Shown here one piece after another: positions 37,439-53,357 of a stretch of DNA of 64,000 bases. The stretch lies in NCBI RefSeq assembly GCF_011075055.1, contig NC_058147.1:62001-126000 (forward strand), given 5' to 3'. The notes beneath the pieces were generated by a model that had not been told where the DNA came from, made no database searches, and worked only from the letters and a program-made list of their open reading frames with translations. A program made the position numbers and the translations under genes. This stretch comes from Mangifera indica. Lineage: Eukaryota > Streptophyta > Magnoliopsida > Sapindales > Anacardiaceae. Position 1 is the stretch's first letter. Each line of letters begins with the position of its first letter.

Positions 37439-37763
37439 TTAGCATATATTCAAATTTCAACATTAAAGAAGAGCCTCCAACGTCAATAACCATTGATCCA
37501 GACAACTTTAAAAGGTCAACCTCAAGCAGCATTTAATGTGCAAAGTTTCAACAGCTCTTGCAAGACAAACGCAGGTTTTAATCCATTAAAGACTCAGTGA
37601 CTAGTAGTAAAATAAATGGCATAATAAACAAAGCGAGGCCCACCTTACCTGCCCCACTTCCCTCCTTAATGCCAATCTCCCTCCGTAGTTCATATCCTCC
37701 TCTTCCAGAGAAAAACGTTCTCAAAACCCCCCCTGCTACTTCTGCCTTTCTCTCCTTTTTCTT

Positions 37764-39129
37764 ATGGCTCTCCTCACTTTCTTACCAGGGACAACAGTCA
37801 CAGACCTCAAAAAACAACCTTCACAACACAAGAAGAAGAAGAAGCAGCAAAACATCAAGCAGAAGCAACAGTCTTCTTGGGACCAAATCAAGAACCTACT
37901 CACCTGCAAACAGATCGATGGCTTAAGAGTACATGACCCCGCAAAAAAAGCTAATGGCTACTCAAAGCTTGGCTCTTCTTGCAGTTCCATTTGCAGTTTC
38001 AAAGATGTTGTCCATGGGAACACAATGGTTGTACACAGAGCTGATACCTCCCCTGAAAGTAGCACTGTAGGTCAAGAAACTGGGTTACTGAGTCGAAAAG
38101 TTGTAAATGGTTCAGGTTCAGTAAGAGCCAACGCTGGAACCTACACCTCATCTTCTAGAGGCATGCAATTCATAAAGCTTTCTGGGTGTTATGAGTGTCA
38201 CACCATCATCGATCCTACCAGGTATTACGGTTACTCTGTTTCATTCAATAGTTGTTTAAATTTTATAATTAAGTTTACATGGAGTATTAAATCACTGTAA
38301 ACATTTAATTTATAGGTTCCCGCCTCCAAGAACCACAATATGCGCCTGCTCTCAGTGCGGAGAGGTCTTCCCAAAACTTGAAAGCTTGGAACATCACCAG
38401 GCAGTTCGCCATGCAGGTGACTTTCAATTCATATAAATTTTAACTTTCTCAATTACATATATATTCATGTCAAATCCAATTTGAATGCTAACTATGGTGA
38501 TCACAGTTTTGGAGTTGGGGCCTGAGGATTCTAGTCGAAACATCGTAGAGATAATCTTCAAATCAAGCTGGCTGAAAAAAGACAACGCGATATACAGAAT
38601 CGAACGGATACTGAAGGTACACAACACACAACGAACAATCCAACGGTTCGACGACTGCCGTGATGCAGTCAAAACACGTGCACTCAACAGCGCCAGAAAA
38701 AATCCCAGGTGCGCAGCCGACGGAAACGAGCTCCTACGATTTCACTGCACTACTCTTTCGTGCAACCTCGGCTCGCGCGGCTCATCCAGTTTATGTAGCT
38801 CAGTCCCTGGCTGCTCCGTCTGCACAATAATAAGGCACGGCTTCCAAAGCAAGGGTGTGGGTGTCCGCACCACGGCCAGCAGTGGTAGGGCCCATGATTC
38901 CTTGAAAAACTGTACGGATGATCGGAGAGCTATGCTGGTGTGTCGTGTGATTGCTGGGAGGATAAAATGCGTGACGGATGATGCGCCGCCGGAGGAGGAT
39001 AGCTTGTCTGTCGGCTCATACGATTCTTTAGCCGGGTACGCTGGGATCTACTCCAATCTGGAGGAGTTGATTGTGTTTAATCCAAGGGCCATCCTTCCTT
39101 GTTTCGTTGTGATTTACAAAGCTCTGTGA
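37764..39129 (+). CDS. C2H2 zinc finger protein with PARP-like C-terminal region
   Basis: Three exons: 37764-38221, 38316-38416 and 38507-39129; phases sum to 393 residues. Matches the plant family typified by At1g75710 (C2H2-like zinc finger). The N-terminus has a Lys/Gln-rich basic stretch (KKKKKQQNIKQKQQSSWDQIK), plausibly nuclear-targeting, then a Ser-rich linker. A single C2H2 finger is encoded mainly by exon 2 (C164, C167, 12-residue loop, H180, H185). The ~200-residue C-terminal part (IVEIIFKSSWL, IERILKVHN, IIRHGFQSKGVGVRTTASSG, AMLVCRVIAGR, NPRAILPCFVVIYK) follows the order of a PARP catalytic fold, with an HG followed by a GVRTT segment, but without a clear H-Y-E triad. Biochemical function is unknown to me. 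The gene is intact. Confidence 0.88.
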
Positions 39130-42100
39130 ATGTGAAACTAGCTTGAAACTGTTGTACTACAATTACTGTCCACAATTAAAAAACCATTTTGATGAACACG
39201 CACACTGACTGCAGTAAGCAGAAAGCATTGACCTGGCTTCTTCAATGTACAGCTTAACCTTTCACCATCTAAATCACACACCTAAACTCTTTATTTTAGT
39301 GGGTAGTTCTTCTAATACACATTATTGAAATACATATTTAATCGTTTATTCCAAATCACAATCACATTGACCGTAATATAAGTAAATGTTGCAATTTTTA
39401 GTTTGTTATTGTTAACATGTCTTCTTCATAATCAAAATGAGCATTATTTCTCAGTTGACCAAGAATTATTAAGAGACCGTCCACGTGAGACTTTCTTGGA
39501 ATAATTGAATGAGGATAGCAATGGAGGTAGAGAGTTGTTGGATTGTGATGATACTTTACATACACACAAGTTGGCGTTATATACAATACAGAGCATGCAT
39601 TAGCAGATACCATATGTTCATTCATCGTTTCTTCTTGTTTCAACTGTTTGGATTGTTGGAAAATGAATATTATATCAGTATTCTACTCCAACTGCTACGG
39701 TACAGATTAATTTATAAGGGAGAAGGATTCTGTCAAATTAAAGAGATCTCTGATACTGAATTAATTTGTGAAATATATATATATATATATATGATTATGA
39801 GAGAAACTTCCTACCGAGACAACCCAACTAATCATACAAATATTTGCTATTTAACTGAGGTTCCCTAGCGTTGTACAGGTTGATGATGGTAGGCCATCGC
39901 TCAAAATCGAGGTACTTTACACGTTACTCACCACAAATTTTGCGCAATATTAATGCATGAGCTATTAATAAATTATTTATGCTTTCAACCTCGATTCTAC
40001 ACCACATCAAAATCACAAGTTAAATGCATCTCATCTTGCACTACTCCATGTTTGTTGTTAATTGATGAACCATAAATAAAAACCAAACGTACAAGCCCTC
40101 TGGATGAACAGCTTCAACTTCCATTCTAGACCGATCCGATAATAGATGCCATGCTTAACTTCTTGCCTATAGACTGTATGCCTGTATGTTGTTCGTTTAG
40201 TTGGTCGCTTGTCAAGGCTGCCTAAAAGCTTCTTTGATACAGTTCTTGAGCATTTGTTGTTTCATATATATATATATATATAGATACTCTTTTTAAACTC
40301 CATTCTCGACCGACTTCCCTAAAATGAAAATTAAATACAAGTCGTAGAGTTAACAATTATACTTGCCTTCATGAAGGGGTAAAATGCTGGACATAGGTAT
40401 TTCTTTTTCTCTTTTAAGTCTCAAGTAAAGCCACATAGATTCCCTGGGGCAAGCTTCTTTTTTTTTTTTTTTTCTCCTAAGCTAGCCAGCTCGAAAATTC
40501 CTCCCCTTTTCCCCACATTTGCAAGCAATCTAACAGAAACGCGAAAGAGACTTTCACGATCAGGTGAAGGTGAAGGTGGTAAGCCAAATAGCCCAACAAT
40601 TGTCAAAAGATTGGTCTCTTCCCAGTGTTTGATGAGGGGCTACGTATAGTTCAGTCCTGTAATCACAACTCTGTTATTCTTTCCCTTTGTCCGACCGAAT
40701 TAGAGATGTATTTCATCAGAACTAGTTTAAATTAAATCTACGGTATTTGAGTGAATCAATTTCAAGTTATAATTACAATTAGATAGTTTTATCTGAAGAT
40801 TGATTCATTTTTTTTATTCATTAAATTTATTTCATTGACGATATTATTCACTTTTCTAATGATAATATTCACCTTATTGATAATTCTTTGACGATACTAT
40901 ATGATAGTTTAAATGAATTTGAACTTAAATTTAAATTTAATTCGATTTAAGCTTGATCCAGTTCAAACGAATCCATCCTTACACCAGACCAAGCAGAAGA
41001 TATAATTATAGTTCATGTTTTCCATAATCATCGTCTATAGCCCCAAACTCTGACTTAATCATATCTTCTCACCGTCTCCTCATTTTTTGCATTTCCCATC
41101 TTTCGTATTTCTATTTTCTAACGCCATTTTTTCTCTCTTTACTCAGTTGTGCGTACATGTACACAGCCAAGCCAAGAAATGGAAATTCTAAGCAGCGTAT
41201 ATATGGGCTTCAGGTATTTTTTATTAGCATATATAGGCCAAATTCTAATCAATAAATGATCATACACCGTACATGTAACTGATTATTCAATAAAGATATA
41301 TAGGTAAGATAAACAGTAAATTTGAAGCATGTCTCTTTGTCGATAATGATAAAAAAAATTTGACAAATAATCTGTCACATGTGACCACCATTCATTGATA
41401 AAAAGATGAAATGGGCATGGCATAAACTTATATAATATCATATATCTATCAAGAATATATGCAAATGATTACGAGACTTCGGACAATATCATTCAATGAA
41501 GATTGTTTGATTCATATTCATGAGATAGGGCTTACTTATATCTCAAGTGGTTATTGGTTAGAGGGTTTAATATTATTGAAGAAAACTCATTCGTTAGGGG
41601 TAGATTTGAGATAAACCGGTTTGATTTGAAAAAAGCAAATTTTAATTATAGATGAGCTCGTCAACTTTAATTTATTTTCTTTTATTGATTTTTTTTTATT
41701 CAATAACTCTCCTCTTTTTCGATTGTTACTATTTACTAACTTAAATAAATTGATATGTTAACTCATGAAGCCCTGAATTCTATTATTTAAGATTTATTAC
41801 TGTCAACAACAAAGTTAAAGCAAATCATCGATGTTTCCTTGTTGATTCAACAATCAACACATTAAATTTGCATCACGCATTCAATAATTATTGCTTCAAC
41901 TTATCAAAGTCACAACAGGGTCCATCCAATTCAAGTTAATTGTTCTTAAATTGGCTTAGATGAAGATAATGAATAAAGAAATCAGTGTGAAGAGGACAAG
42001 TGAAGGCCATACAAATGATTTCGGCACATGGTGTTTGCAAGTGAATATGCTGTTTGAGTCTTCCCAAATAGAATAAGCACAGCCTTTCAAAATCCTAATT

Positions 42101-42303
42101 AAATACCCCAAACGACATACATGATAGCAGTACACTTCCCGGAGGCCTAGCTTAGGGCATCTGGCAGGGCAAACGACCAAGCCAAGAGATTAATAGAAAT
42201 GTACGCACCTCATTCTCAAACTCAAAGACAGAGCTTTGTTATACAAGTAACAAGTAACGACGACACCCTCCTTCTCTCTTGCACCAAACTAAACTTCTCT
42301 GCG
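39130..42303. other. Gene-poor spacer
   Basis: 3' flank of the C2H2 gene, then AT-rich DNA with AT microsatellites at about 39774-39791 and 40266-40282 and an A/T-run at about 40457-40473. Open frames at 39509-39868 and 40421-40606 show no homology that I recognise. The right end is the promoter of the small gene at 42304. Confidence 0.5.
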
Positions 42304-42552
42304 ATGAAGCTTTTTTCCCGCTTTCGTAAGATTCTTATGAGACTTATATTCTCTTTCCCTTCTCCTTCCTCATCAAACTCATCCTCAAGACAAAAAACTT
42401 GGGATAAATATGATCCACCAAAGACTTCATGCAGCTCTCATTACTCCACTCACTCCCATTATTCCGAGGCCATCGCTGATTGCATCGAGTTCTTCAACAA
42501 GTCTTCACAGGAGGGTGTTTTGGATGGCCGAAAATCTGATATGTGGGTTTGA
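42304..42552 (+). CDS. Conserved plant small basic protein, 82 residues
   Basis: Intronless frame from ATG 42304 to TGA 42550-42552. Basic amphipathic N-terminus (MKLFSRFRKILMRLIF), then a Ser-rich stretch (SPSSSNSSSRQ), then a conserved-looking motif HYSEAIADCIEFFNKSS and a short acidic/basic tail. Similar short plant proteins carry the same HYxEAIADCIEF motif; no function is known to me. Its place between the C2H2 and WEB genes on the same strand fits the At1g75710-At1g75720 interval. The N-terminus could be a membrane-binding helix or an organelle presequence. Confidence 0.65.
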   Translation: MKLFSRFRKILMRLIFSFPSPSSSNSSSRQKTWDKYDPPKTSCSSHYSTHSHYSEAIADCIEFFNKSSQEGVLDGRKSDMWV

Positions 42553-43488
42553 TTCATTTAAATAATGAATGCGTTACTGTGATCATCGATTCTTTAAATT
42601 TCAAGTATTTATGTATTTCTTTGAAGTTATACACAAACGTTTAAAGCTGTTCCTGTTGGACTTCCACTATTTGTGCTATGTGTACACTGATAAAATAACC
42701 TTGATATGATAAAATTTCAGTTGTCTCCTTCATTGAATCTAGGTTTTTTGCATGTCTGATCGATATAGCAAAATGACATGGGCCATGAAATTGTTATTGA
42801 TGGTCAAATTGTGTCTGGTTGCCACTGCTTGACTTAACTTGGAACCAACCAAAACAACTCTACATAGTGTTAAAAGAAGTGACATCGGTTCTATCAAGAC
42901 CATAGAGTAGAATAATGTAGTGCCAATGAGATTTCATTTCACTTTGACTGTTTGACCGTATACTAAAAATCATGATGTAAAAAGATACGTTGAATCCACG
43001 TTATCTAATTAAACAACCTTATCAACAAATAAAGTATTATCTATAAATCCAGTGGTTTGATTAGTTGGGCTGAATTTAATCCGGGTCGAGCTCAAATCAA
43101 ACCCAAGTTAAGATTAATGTTGAACAAAATGGATTAAGCGTGGTTTAGTTTTAATACGGGGCCCCATGATCACTTGGGCATCGGTGAAGAGTCCCTCTCT
43201 TTTGCCGCCACCCAATTAAGAAAGACCATCCACCAACCCATGACCATCAGCTTCACTTTGAAATTATATATAAACAGAATTCTAGTGAAGTGGACGCGAA
43301 GTAACGAAGTTCCTATAAGATATTTGTTATTCTTCTGCTTCTGATCCTTGACTTGTAACCACCCACCCTCTCTCAATCTGTCTTTTTCATGACTCTTAAT
43401 TTCAAATAAAAAGCACATTCTTCTTGTTTCTAGCTACCTATCCCTCAATCCACATCTTTGTCTGTCTCCCCCTGGCTATCACTTGGAC
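42553..43488. other. Spacer / WEB gene promoter
   Basis: AT-rich with dispersed gggtcgagctcaaatcaaac-type phrases at about 43070-43140. A CT-rich leader (cctctctcaatctgtctttttc, tctgtctccccc) precedes the WEB start. No other gene seen. Confidence 0.5.
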
Positions 43489-44685
43489 ATGGATAGTGAA
43501 GTGGTGATCAAGAGAGCAGAGATTGATACCAGGCCACCATTTCGCTCTGTTAAAGAAGCTGTTACGTTGTTCGGGGAGAAAGTTCTAGCTGGTGAACTCT
43601 ACGCTAATAAGCTCAAGGAGGTAACCTTACCTATCTGTATTCATCGTCGATCATTAATTTCTTCATGCTTTTCTCTTGTATATGTTAGTCTCATAATCGA
43701 TTTTCAATATATATGTATATGTGTGGTCCTCCTCTGAATTCTAGAGCGTGTCAGGGAAGAAACAAAATCCAAAATGGACAATACCTAATGACCCTGTTTT
43801 TGGGATGATGCGGGTCAAAAATCTCATATTGAAAATATGTGGTTAATTTTATATGCATATATGTATGTTGTTCGTATTGATGTTTACGCATTCTTCCACT
43901 AATAAATAAATATATGTATATATCATATTCTACATTCTGCATGCTTGCTTGTGGCGGTGGACAAGCTAGGTTTCTTATGGAGATCAAACTGTAAGTGAGA
44001 ACTGTTTTTACAGTTCTATTCTTTTCTTTATCATGTGAAGGAATAAAGCTGATGAAGACAAATATGTACTTTTGTAAAAAGATAAACATATGCATAATAT
44101 TATATAATTCTAACTTAAGCTTTAAGCAGAGAATCGAAGTGTGGCTTGGAAGATGCCATGCCATTATATGTCATACATGAGTTACATTAACTATTTTTTT
44201 ATATGTACACGTAGCTGCGCGGCGAAGCAAGTGAAAATGAACATGGGCAGAGTAGGCTTGGAAGTATTACAGCTGAGCTAGAGGAGACAAAGCAAAACCT
44301 CCTTAAGGCTAAAGAGGAAAGCACAATGATGGCCAATTACCTCTCCTCTCTTAAACAAGAGCTTGAACGAACTAAGAGAGAGTTACGACACATGAAGGAT
44401 CGTGAAACCGAAAAACAAATTATGGAGTTCGAGATTGAAGAAGTTAAGATTGTTGAAGATTCAACAAAATTTAATGTCAAGACTCAAACATCTGCTGAGG
44501 ATCATCAGACAGAACTTCAAAAGAAGAGATACGTGACATTCGCAAATCCACCTTCCCTAGCTCAAGTTACTGTTCCACAAAGTGTACAACTACTGGAGAG
44601 ACATCCTTCTCTGAAAAAGAAGAAGAAGAAGCCCTTGATCCCTTTGATTGGAGGCATTTTTTCCAAGAAAAAAGGAAGCCAATAA
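43489..44685 (+). CDS. WEB-family (DUF827) coiled-coil protein
   Basis: Two exons, 43489-43620 and 44215-44685, giving 200 residues. WEB1/PMI2-related proteins are plant coiled-coil proteins, some needed for light-driven chloroplast movement; the short members, such as At1g75720, have no assigned role. Exon 1 carries the family's N-terminal block ([21 protein letters not shown], then VLAGE). Exon 2 holds an almost uninterrupted heptad region at about residues 55-125 ([38 protein letters not shown]). A basic Pro/Ile-containing C-terminus follows ([20 protein letters not shown]). The start is the first ATG, just after acttggac. Intact. Confidence 0.9.
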
Positions 44686-45396
44686 ATTCCTACCTTCACC
44701 ACGTTTATTTTTTTTGGGTAATTTTCGTTCATAAAGTTTGTCTGCCAGTGTCACTTGAGAGAGCTCATGTAATAAAATATAAACTCAATCTGCGTAGTTT
44801 GCTTCCTTGATGAACCATCATCTAAATTTGCTGGTAAAATGAGTCAACCTATTGGCTTTGGCCAAGCTTTCAATATAAAAAATTCAACAAACATATGCAT
44901 ATTCTAAGCTTGCAATTGGAAATAACAACAAAGCAGAGATGTAGGCGTCAACATCGTTCTGTCCGTCTAATCCCAACCTGTCTGCTTTGTTCCTTATCAC
45001 AATATAACATGAATTTCTTTGAGTTCTTATGGAATGAGCCGGGTGTCTGTCGGAAACAAAGATTAAACTTATTTTTATAAATAAATCGAGTTTGAAAGCA
45101 AATTCAATTGAATTCAAAGACGAGTTTAACTTCAATTCATTACTCTCAAACTGGGTTTTATTTGAGTTACCCAACCAAACCCAAGGGTGATGAACCGTTA
45201 GGTTGTTAATTGTTAATGTTAGCTGGCCGAGGAACCCGTTAGTTGAACCTGAAAGTCTTTATTTTTACTTAATAATATAATGAAAACTTCGAAGCTTAAC
45301 TGTTCAAACATTTTCATCACCAAATAAAGTAACACACAGTCACCGTCTGAACCACACAATTTGCTTTACTTTCTCTCCTCTTACCATCTACCCAAA
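44686..45396. other. Spacer WEB/hexokinase
   Basis: 3' UTR of the WEB gene, AT-rich sequence, a dispersed 'gagtttgaaagcaaattcaat' phrase region (45085-45180), and the hexokinase 5' leader. No gene supported. Confidence 0.5.
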
Positions 45397-48537
<3,141 letters not shown>

Positions 48538-49021
48538 ACCGCACAAGTAAAATGTCAACATTTATTATCAAGGCTTAGCTTATGTAGTATTAGTAATGTT
48601 GAATTTTGTAAATTGTTCCTTGCTTGAGAATAAGAGACTTAGACTCCAGCCATATTGTCAATTCAGAAATTCTTTGTAATTTACTCATGTTTGTTTGTAC
48701 AAGTACAACAAATAATTGTTACATGGCAAGTGACAATACCTTGTTTATGCTATAACTTTTTTCACTGCTCGGTCCAGTTATTTTAGGTTTTTTCAGTTTC
48801 ACCTCTTAAGGCTGGATTTGACTCAATTTCTGTTTACGAAAACAAACCCAATTTTTAACTCAAATACAAGTTCTTTACAAATTGGATTGAATTCAGTTGT
48901 TGTTTAAGGTTAGGTACATGCACTGTAGAGAAGATGCTGCTGGTTTTTTCCTAAGACACGGGAAATTAATCAAAATACCCAAAAGTCAAGTGCCCAAAGT
49001 ATATTTACCCAATTTTATCAA

Positions 49022-49430
49022 GGCCAAAGGATTATTTTCTATCCAAATTTTAATGCAAAGATAAATACACATCTACGGGCTTTCAAAAACTTAAACATTT
49101 ATTCATGGACTAATTATGATTAAAATTTTTCTATTAGAACTAAGATTAAATATTCATTTTATTAATAATATTAAAAATATATATAATTTTATCTTATTTT
49201 CACCTCAAGTTTTGAAAACTTGTATTTCACCCCTCAATCTCAACTTTAAAAAATAATTTTTTCTACTCCAAATTCATAGGGTTTGTTGCAAACTCCAACA
49301 ATAGTGATAGCAGTCAATCAGTTCCGATATTGATTGGTCTTCTATGTATCTCCCTTTGTTGTCGTTGTCGATGTCAAATGAAAGTTGATGAAGCCTGAAG
49401 ATGAAGAGGTTTTATGTAATAAAAAATTAC
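49022..49430. mobile_element. Half-copy of the 7.8-kb long-TIR family
   Basis: ggattattttctatccaaatttt..., catttattcatggactaattatg and the following 'tttcacccctcaatctcaac' resemble the left half of 7795-8718. The opposite end is not found, so it is truncated. Confidence 0.45.
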
Positions 49431-50677
49431 CATGTCATGATAATAATGCCCTTTTAGTTAAATGCATTGAAACTTGGAAAAGGAAAAAGGCAACACATGA
49501 ATTACATAAACCCAACCGCATATATTCGCACTTTCATCTACCGACCAACTTCCATGGGTAATTTTTGTGAGTTTTTCAGCAACCAAAATGGCTCAAAAGG
49601 TTAATAAATTAATTTTTGTCATGTTTTATACATTTTAGTGTAAAAATTAAGTCCATTGAATTGTTTTTTTTTTTGGGTATTTTTAGGCTTAGGGTTTTGA
49701 ATTTAAATATTTGATAAATAACTTAAATCCTTACCGTTTTGGATGAATTTTATTAGGAGTTATAATAAGTGTAAAGTTGATTTTTGGTAAAATGAAATTT
49801 GAAAAACAAAGTTTGGGAGGTAAAATCTTACCACACGAATTCGCGGCTCATCACATCAATGCATGTGGTAAGATAGGTTGGAGATGGGGAGGTTTTTGCT
49901 ATTTTTAAAACTTTAGACCACGAATGTGTGTGGGGGCAAAGTGTGAATTTTCTAATTAGTTCGCCACACAAGGTGAGAGGCAAACTTTAGTGTTTCAAAG
50001 GTGGTGGTGGGGGCAAATTGATGTTTTTTATTAAAATTAAAAGTTTTTTATTTAAGAATTTTTAGAAATGTAATTTTTAAATTTAAGGTCTATTTTTGTA
50101 AATAATGTAATTATCTTGAAAATCGATCTCATTTTTATTATTTTAGATATTTTTCATTCAATTTAATGGGTTTATTAACTTGTAATTTATAAATTTTTGG
50201 TATGTTTTAATAATAAATATAAACATTTAAATTCTAAATTAAAATATTTTGACCACTTTTCAAAATATTCGACTTAAAGATACTTTGTTATTTTTGTATC
50301 CAACAAGTTAATATGAATTTTTTCATTGACTTGTAATAATGTTTATATTTATTGTATAAATAAATACTTTGATATTATGATTTTTTTTTAAATAAAAATC
50401 ACAACAATAAATTTATTTTTTTATATCAAAATCACCATATTAAATAACGAGTGAGATTATATCTGTGAATGCATTAATATAATGAAACAAGATAATTTTG
50501 GTATTATTTTAGACATTTATTAGAATTTTGTTTAACTCGTTAATAATTTGGATAATTTTGTTTAAATCAAAAAAATGTGGGCAATTTTTTTTGGCCCCTT
50601 GAAATATGGGTTAATATATATAAACACACACACAGAGGAAGATGACAAGAACAGAGCTGCCCGAGGGTGCGCAAGAA

Positions 50678-50689
50678 TGACACGTGTCA
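50678..50689. promoter_or_regulatory. 12-bp palindromic G-box upstream of AP2S
   Basis: tgacacgtgtca is a perfect palindrome around CACGTG, the core bound by plant bZIP and bHLH factors. It lies about 45 bp upstream of a TATA box and 210 bp upstream of the start codon. Confidence 0.6.
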
Positions 50690-50724
50690 AAATCATTGGC
50701 TTGAACCTTTTGGTTGTCGCAATA

Positions 50725-50735
50725 GTATATATAAA
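50725..50735 (+). promoter_or_regulatory. TATA box of AP2S
   Basis: gtatatataaa, about 165 bp before the ATG at 50900, leaving a normal 5' leader. Confidence 0.55.
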
Positions 50736-50899
50736 GGACAGCATAAAATTTAAAAAACATTTTTTTAACACGCTAGAGTTCACCACTGATCTCATACGAG
50801 TTTTTTCAACTTGGCTGCTGGAAACGAAGAAAAAATTTCTCCTCTCTGCGCATAATTCGTAGTTATCGTTTCTTTAATTCTTATTTCAATCCTTCGATA

Positions 50900-53357
50900 A
50901 TGGTATATTTGATTGTCGTGTGTAAATTAGGAGTGGTCTCATTTTCAGATTTCAAACAAAACTTTGATTTTTGTATGTTTGGTTGATATGGCAGATCCGG
51001 TTCATATTGTTACAAAACAGGCAAGGCAAGACTCGGCTTGCAAAATATTACGTTCCTTTGGAGGATTCCGAGAAGCACAAGGTTGAATACGAGGTAACAA
51101 AGATTTTTTCTCCTGTATATATATATATGTATGTATGTATTCTTTATTTTGTTAATTTTTTTTGTTCTCTTTTAAGATTTTGAATTTAGATTTTTATGTA
51201 GGTTCATCGGTTAGTGGTGAACAGAGATCCCAAGTTTACGAATTTCGTCGAGGTTGGTGATTCTGATTCTTATCTACAATTGTTGGTGATTTTTATAGTG
51301 CTCTGTTTGGTAACTGAGAAACATTGGAAATCAAATTCTAATTCACACTTCTTTAGCAATTCTTCATTTGTTTTACGTAAATGAGGGTGACATATTTTAT
51401 TGATTATAAAATTTTTGTTGCACGACTGAATTTCCTACGGATTTGATGATAACAGAATTTTGCGTTTGTATTGGAACTTTTTAAATGTTGATTCTTTCTT
51501 TGGTATATGAAGTAGTAAACAAAGATTGAGATTGATTTCTGCTAGTTATAATTAAAAACTTTTGAATTCTTTGTTGAGTTTCAAAGCTACCGTAGCTACT
51601 GCTATTTAGAGATTACATTTTGGATTACCAAGGTTCATCGATGAGTTTTGAAGTCTGCATGATCCTTGCTAGTTAGTTCTGGCTCAATTTGGGTGGCAAG
51701 TTGAGTATGCTTGATTTGAAACAAATACATGCCCTCACTTTTTTAAGTATAATTCCTATTAAAGCTTATGTTTTTTCCCTGTGCACTGGGAGACCCTTAT
51801 TAGTGTAAATTTAATCATTTTTTGTATTAATTCTTTTCTAGATACACCATATTGATAAATATATTTTTCTATCTTCCACATAAATGTGTTGATTACAATT
51901 TCTGACTGCCTAATGATGTGTGTGAACATGGTGTGTGTTTTATGTTTACATTTGCAGTTTCGTACACACAAGGTAATCTACAGGCGATATGCTGGATTGT
52001 TCTTCTCACTTTGTGTTGACATAACAGATAATGAATTGGCATATTTAGAGTGCATCCATTTATTTGTGGAGATATTGGATCATTTCTTCAGCAATGTGTG
52101 TGAGCTAGATTTGGTATTTAATTTTCACAAGGTATGTGATCATTTTGATAACTTTTTATTAAACCTGTACCCTTGCTTTCCTCATCTACTGGGAAAATTT
52201 CTTGTTTCAATAAAGGTTTTTTCTATGTGTTTGCTGTTTCTTCCTCTTCATTGGGTCACGGTGTCAATTAATTATTCACTAGTGCCCACTTCAGGTGAAG
52301 AGTTGATGAGAACTCAAAAACTAAACCTGTGGTGGCTATTGATTATCTGTTTGAGTTTACTTTTAGTGGCGGGAATTCAGTTGATGGTTTAAAATTTCAC
52401 CAGAACTTACAAGAGGCATATTATGCCATGTTGCTGTGACATTAATAAATCTGTATATGCCAACTCTTCTGTGCCGCATGTTCATGTTCTACTTTGAAAT
52501 CTTTACCTTTGGCTATTAAATGTGGTTCTACTGTATGCTATGTTCATTTTAGACTGTCCTTTCTTAAAGAATATTAAACCTTGGTTCAGAATGTTATAAA
52601 TGTCCTTGGTCAAACATTCATTTTATGTTTTGTCCTGTTGGAATAATTGTGCAGATACCTGATCTGATCATTTAAGCAAACTGCTAATGTTATATTTTTT
52701 GTTGGTATATTTTGCTGTCAGATATGAGTTTATATCTATTTTCTTGTGTGGCATTAGTACTGATCACTTTATTATTTGTTATGGTAACTATGATTTACTG
52801 TCCTTTTTTCTACCAAAGGTGTATCTGGTACTCGACGAATTTATTCTAGCTGGAGAACTTCAAGAAACAAGCAAGAGGGTATGCATCTTTTGGATCTTTA
52901 ATTACTTATTGGTGTTTTTGGTTTGTCTGTATCCTGAACTTGTCAACTATTCTAGTTATTTTGGAGCCCCTAGCATTGGTGCTTTGTAGTCCTTTTTAGC
53001 CCCTTGCCATGAACTGGTGATATATTGAAACAGTTTGAGCAGCCTCTCCCCTTTTCTAAAAGTTCACCATCCTAGGTGATGGATGATAGGATTCAATCAT
53101 TGGTCTCTGTTAGATGCCCAGAGGCTTGACTGGTTACATTTAACGGCACCACTTGTCATGATTTGTGTTGTTCATTGTTTTCCGTGTATCATGGTTTCTC
53201 TTTAATTTCCGTGACAAGCAGTTTTTATTTCCTCATTTACACTGGTTGTTGGGATAATAATTTGTATGACGCCCTAATTTGCACCAATACTGATCTTTTT
53301 TTCTGTAATATGCAGGCAATCATTGAGAGAATGGGGGAACTGGAGAAGCTAGAGTGA
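50900..53357 (+). CDS. AP2S: AP-2 complex sigma subunit
   Basis: Six coding pieces: 50900-50902 (the ATG alone), 50995-51093, 51202-51252, 51958-52131, 52819-52878 and 53316-53357; the sum is exactly 142 residues, the family's usual length. The sigma2 adaptin is the small subunit of the AP-2 clathrin adaptor at the plasma membrane and helps recognise dileucine cargo signals. The longin-type fold is fully represented: [20 protein letters not shown], then [47 protein letters not shown], and [20 protein letters not shown] and [17 protein letters not shown] segments. The downstream neighbour is convergent. Confidence 0.96.

Larger units (their letters stand above)
48538..50899. other. Spacer hexokinase/AP2S, repeat-rich
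   Basis: Hexokinase 3' UTR to about 48760, then a half-copy of the 7.8-kb TIR family, very AT-rich DNA from 50030 to 50560, and the AP2S promoter. No gene supported; the open frame at 50575-50862 overlaps the promoter and leader. Confidence 0.5.

Noticed and set aside
39509..39868. 119-codon open frame
   Set aside because: Runs through an AT microsatellite, has random composition, and no splice or homology support.
45361..45396. Upstream in-frame extension of hexokinase
   Set aside because: It begins at TTG; the ATG at 45397 gives a plausible plastid-type N-terminus.
50575..50862. 95-codon plus-strand open frame
   Set aside because: Overlaps the AP2S TATA box and leader; no homology.
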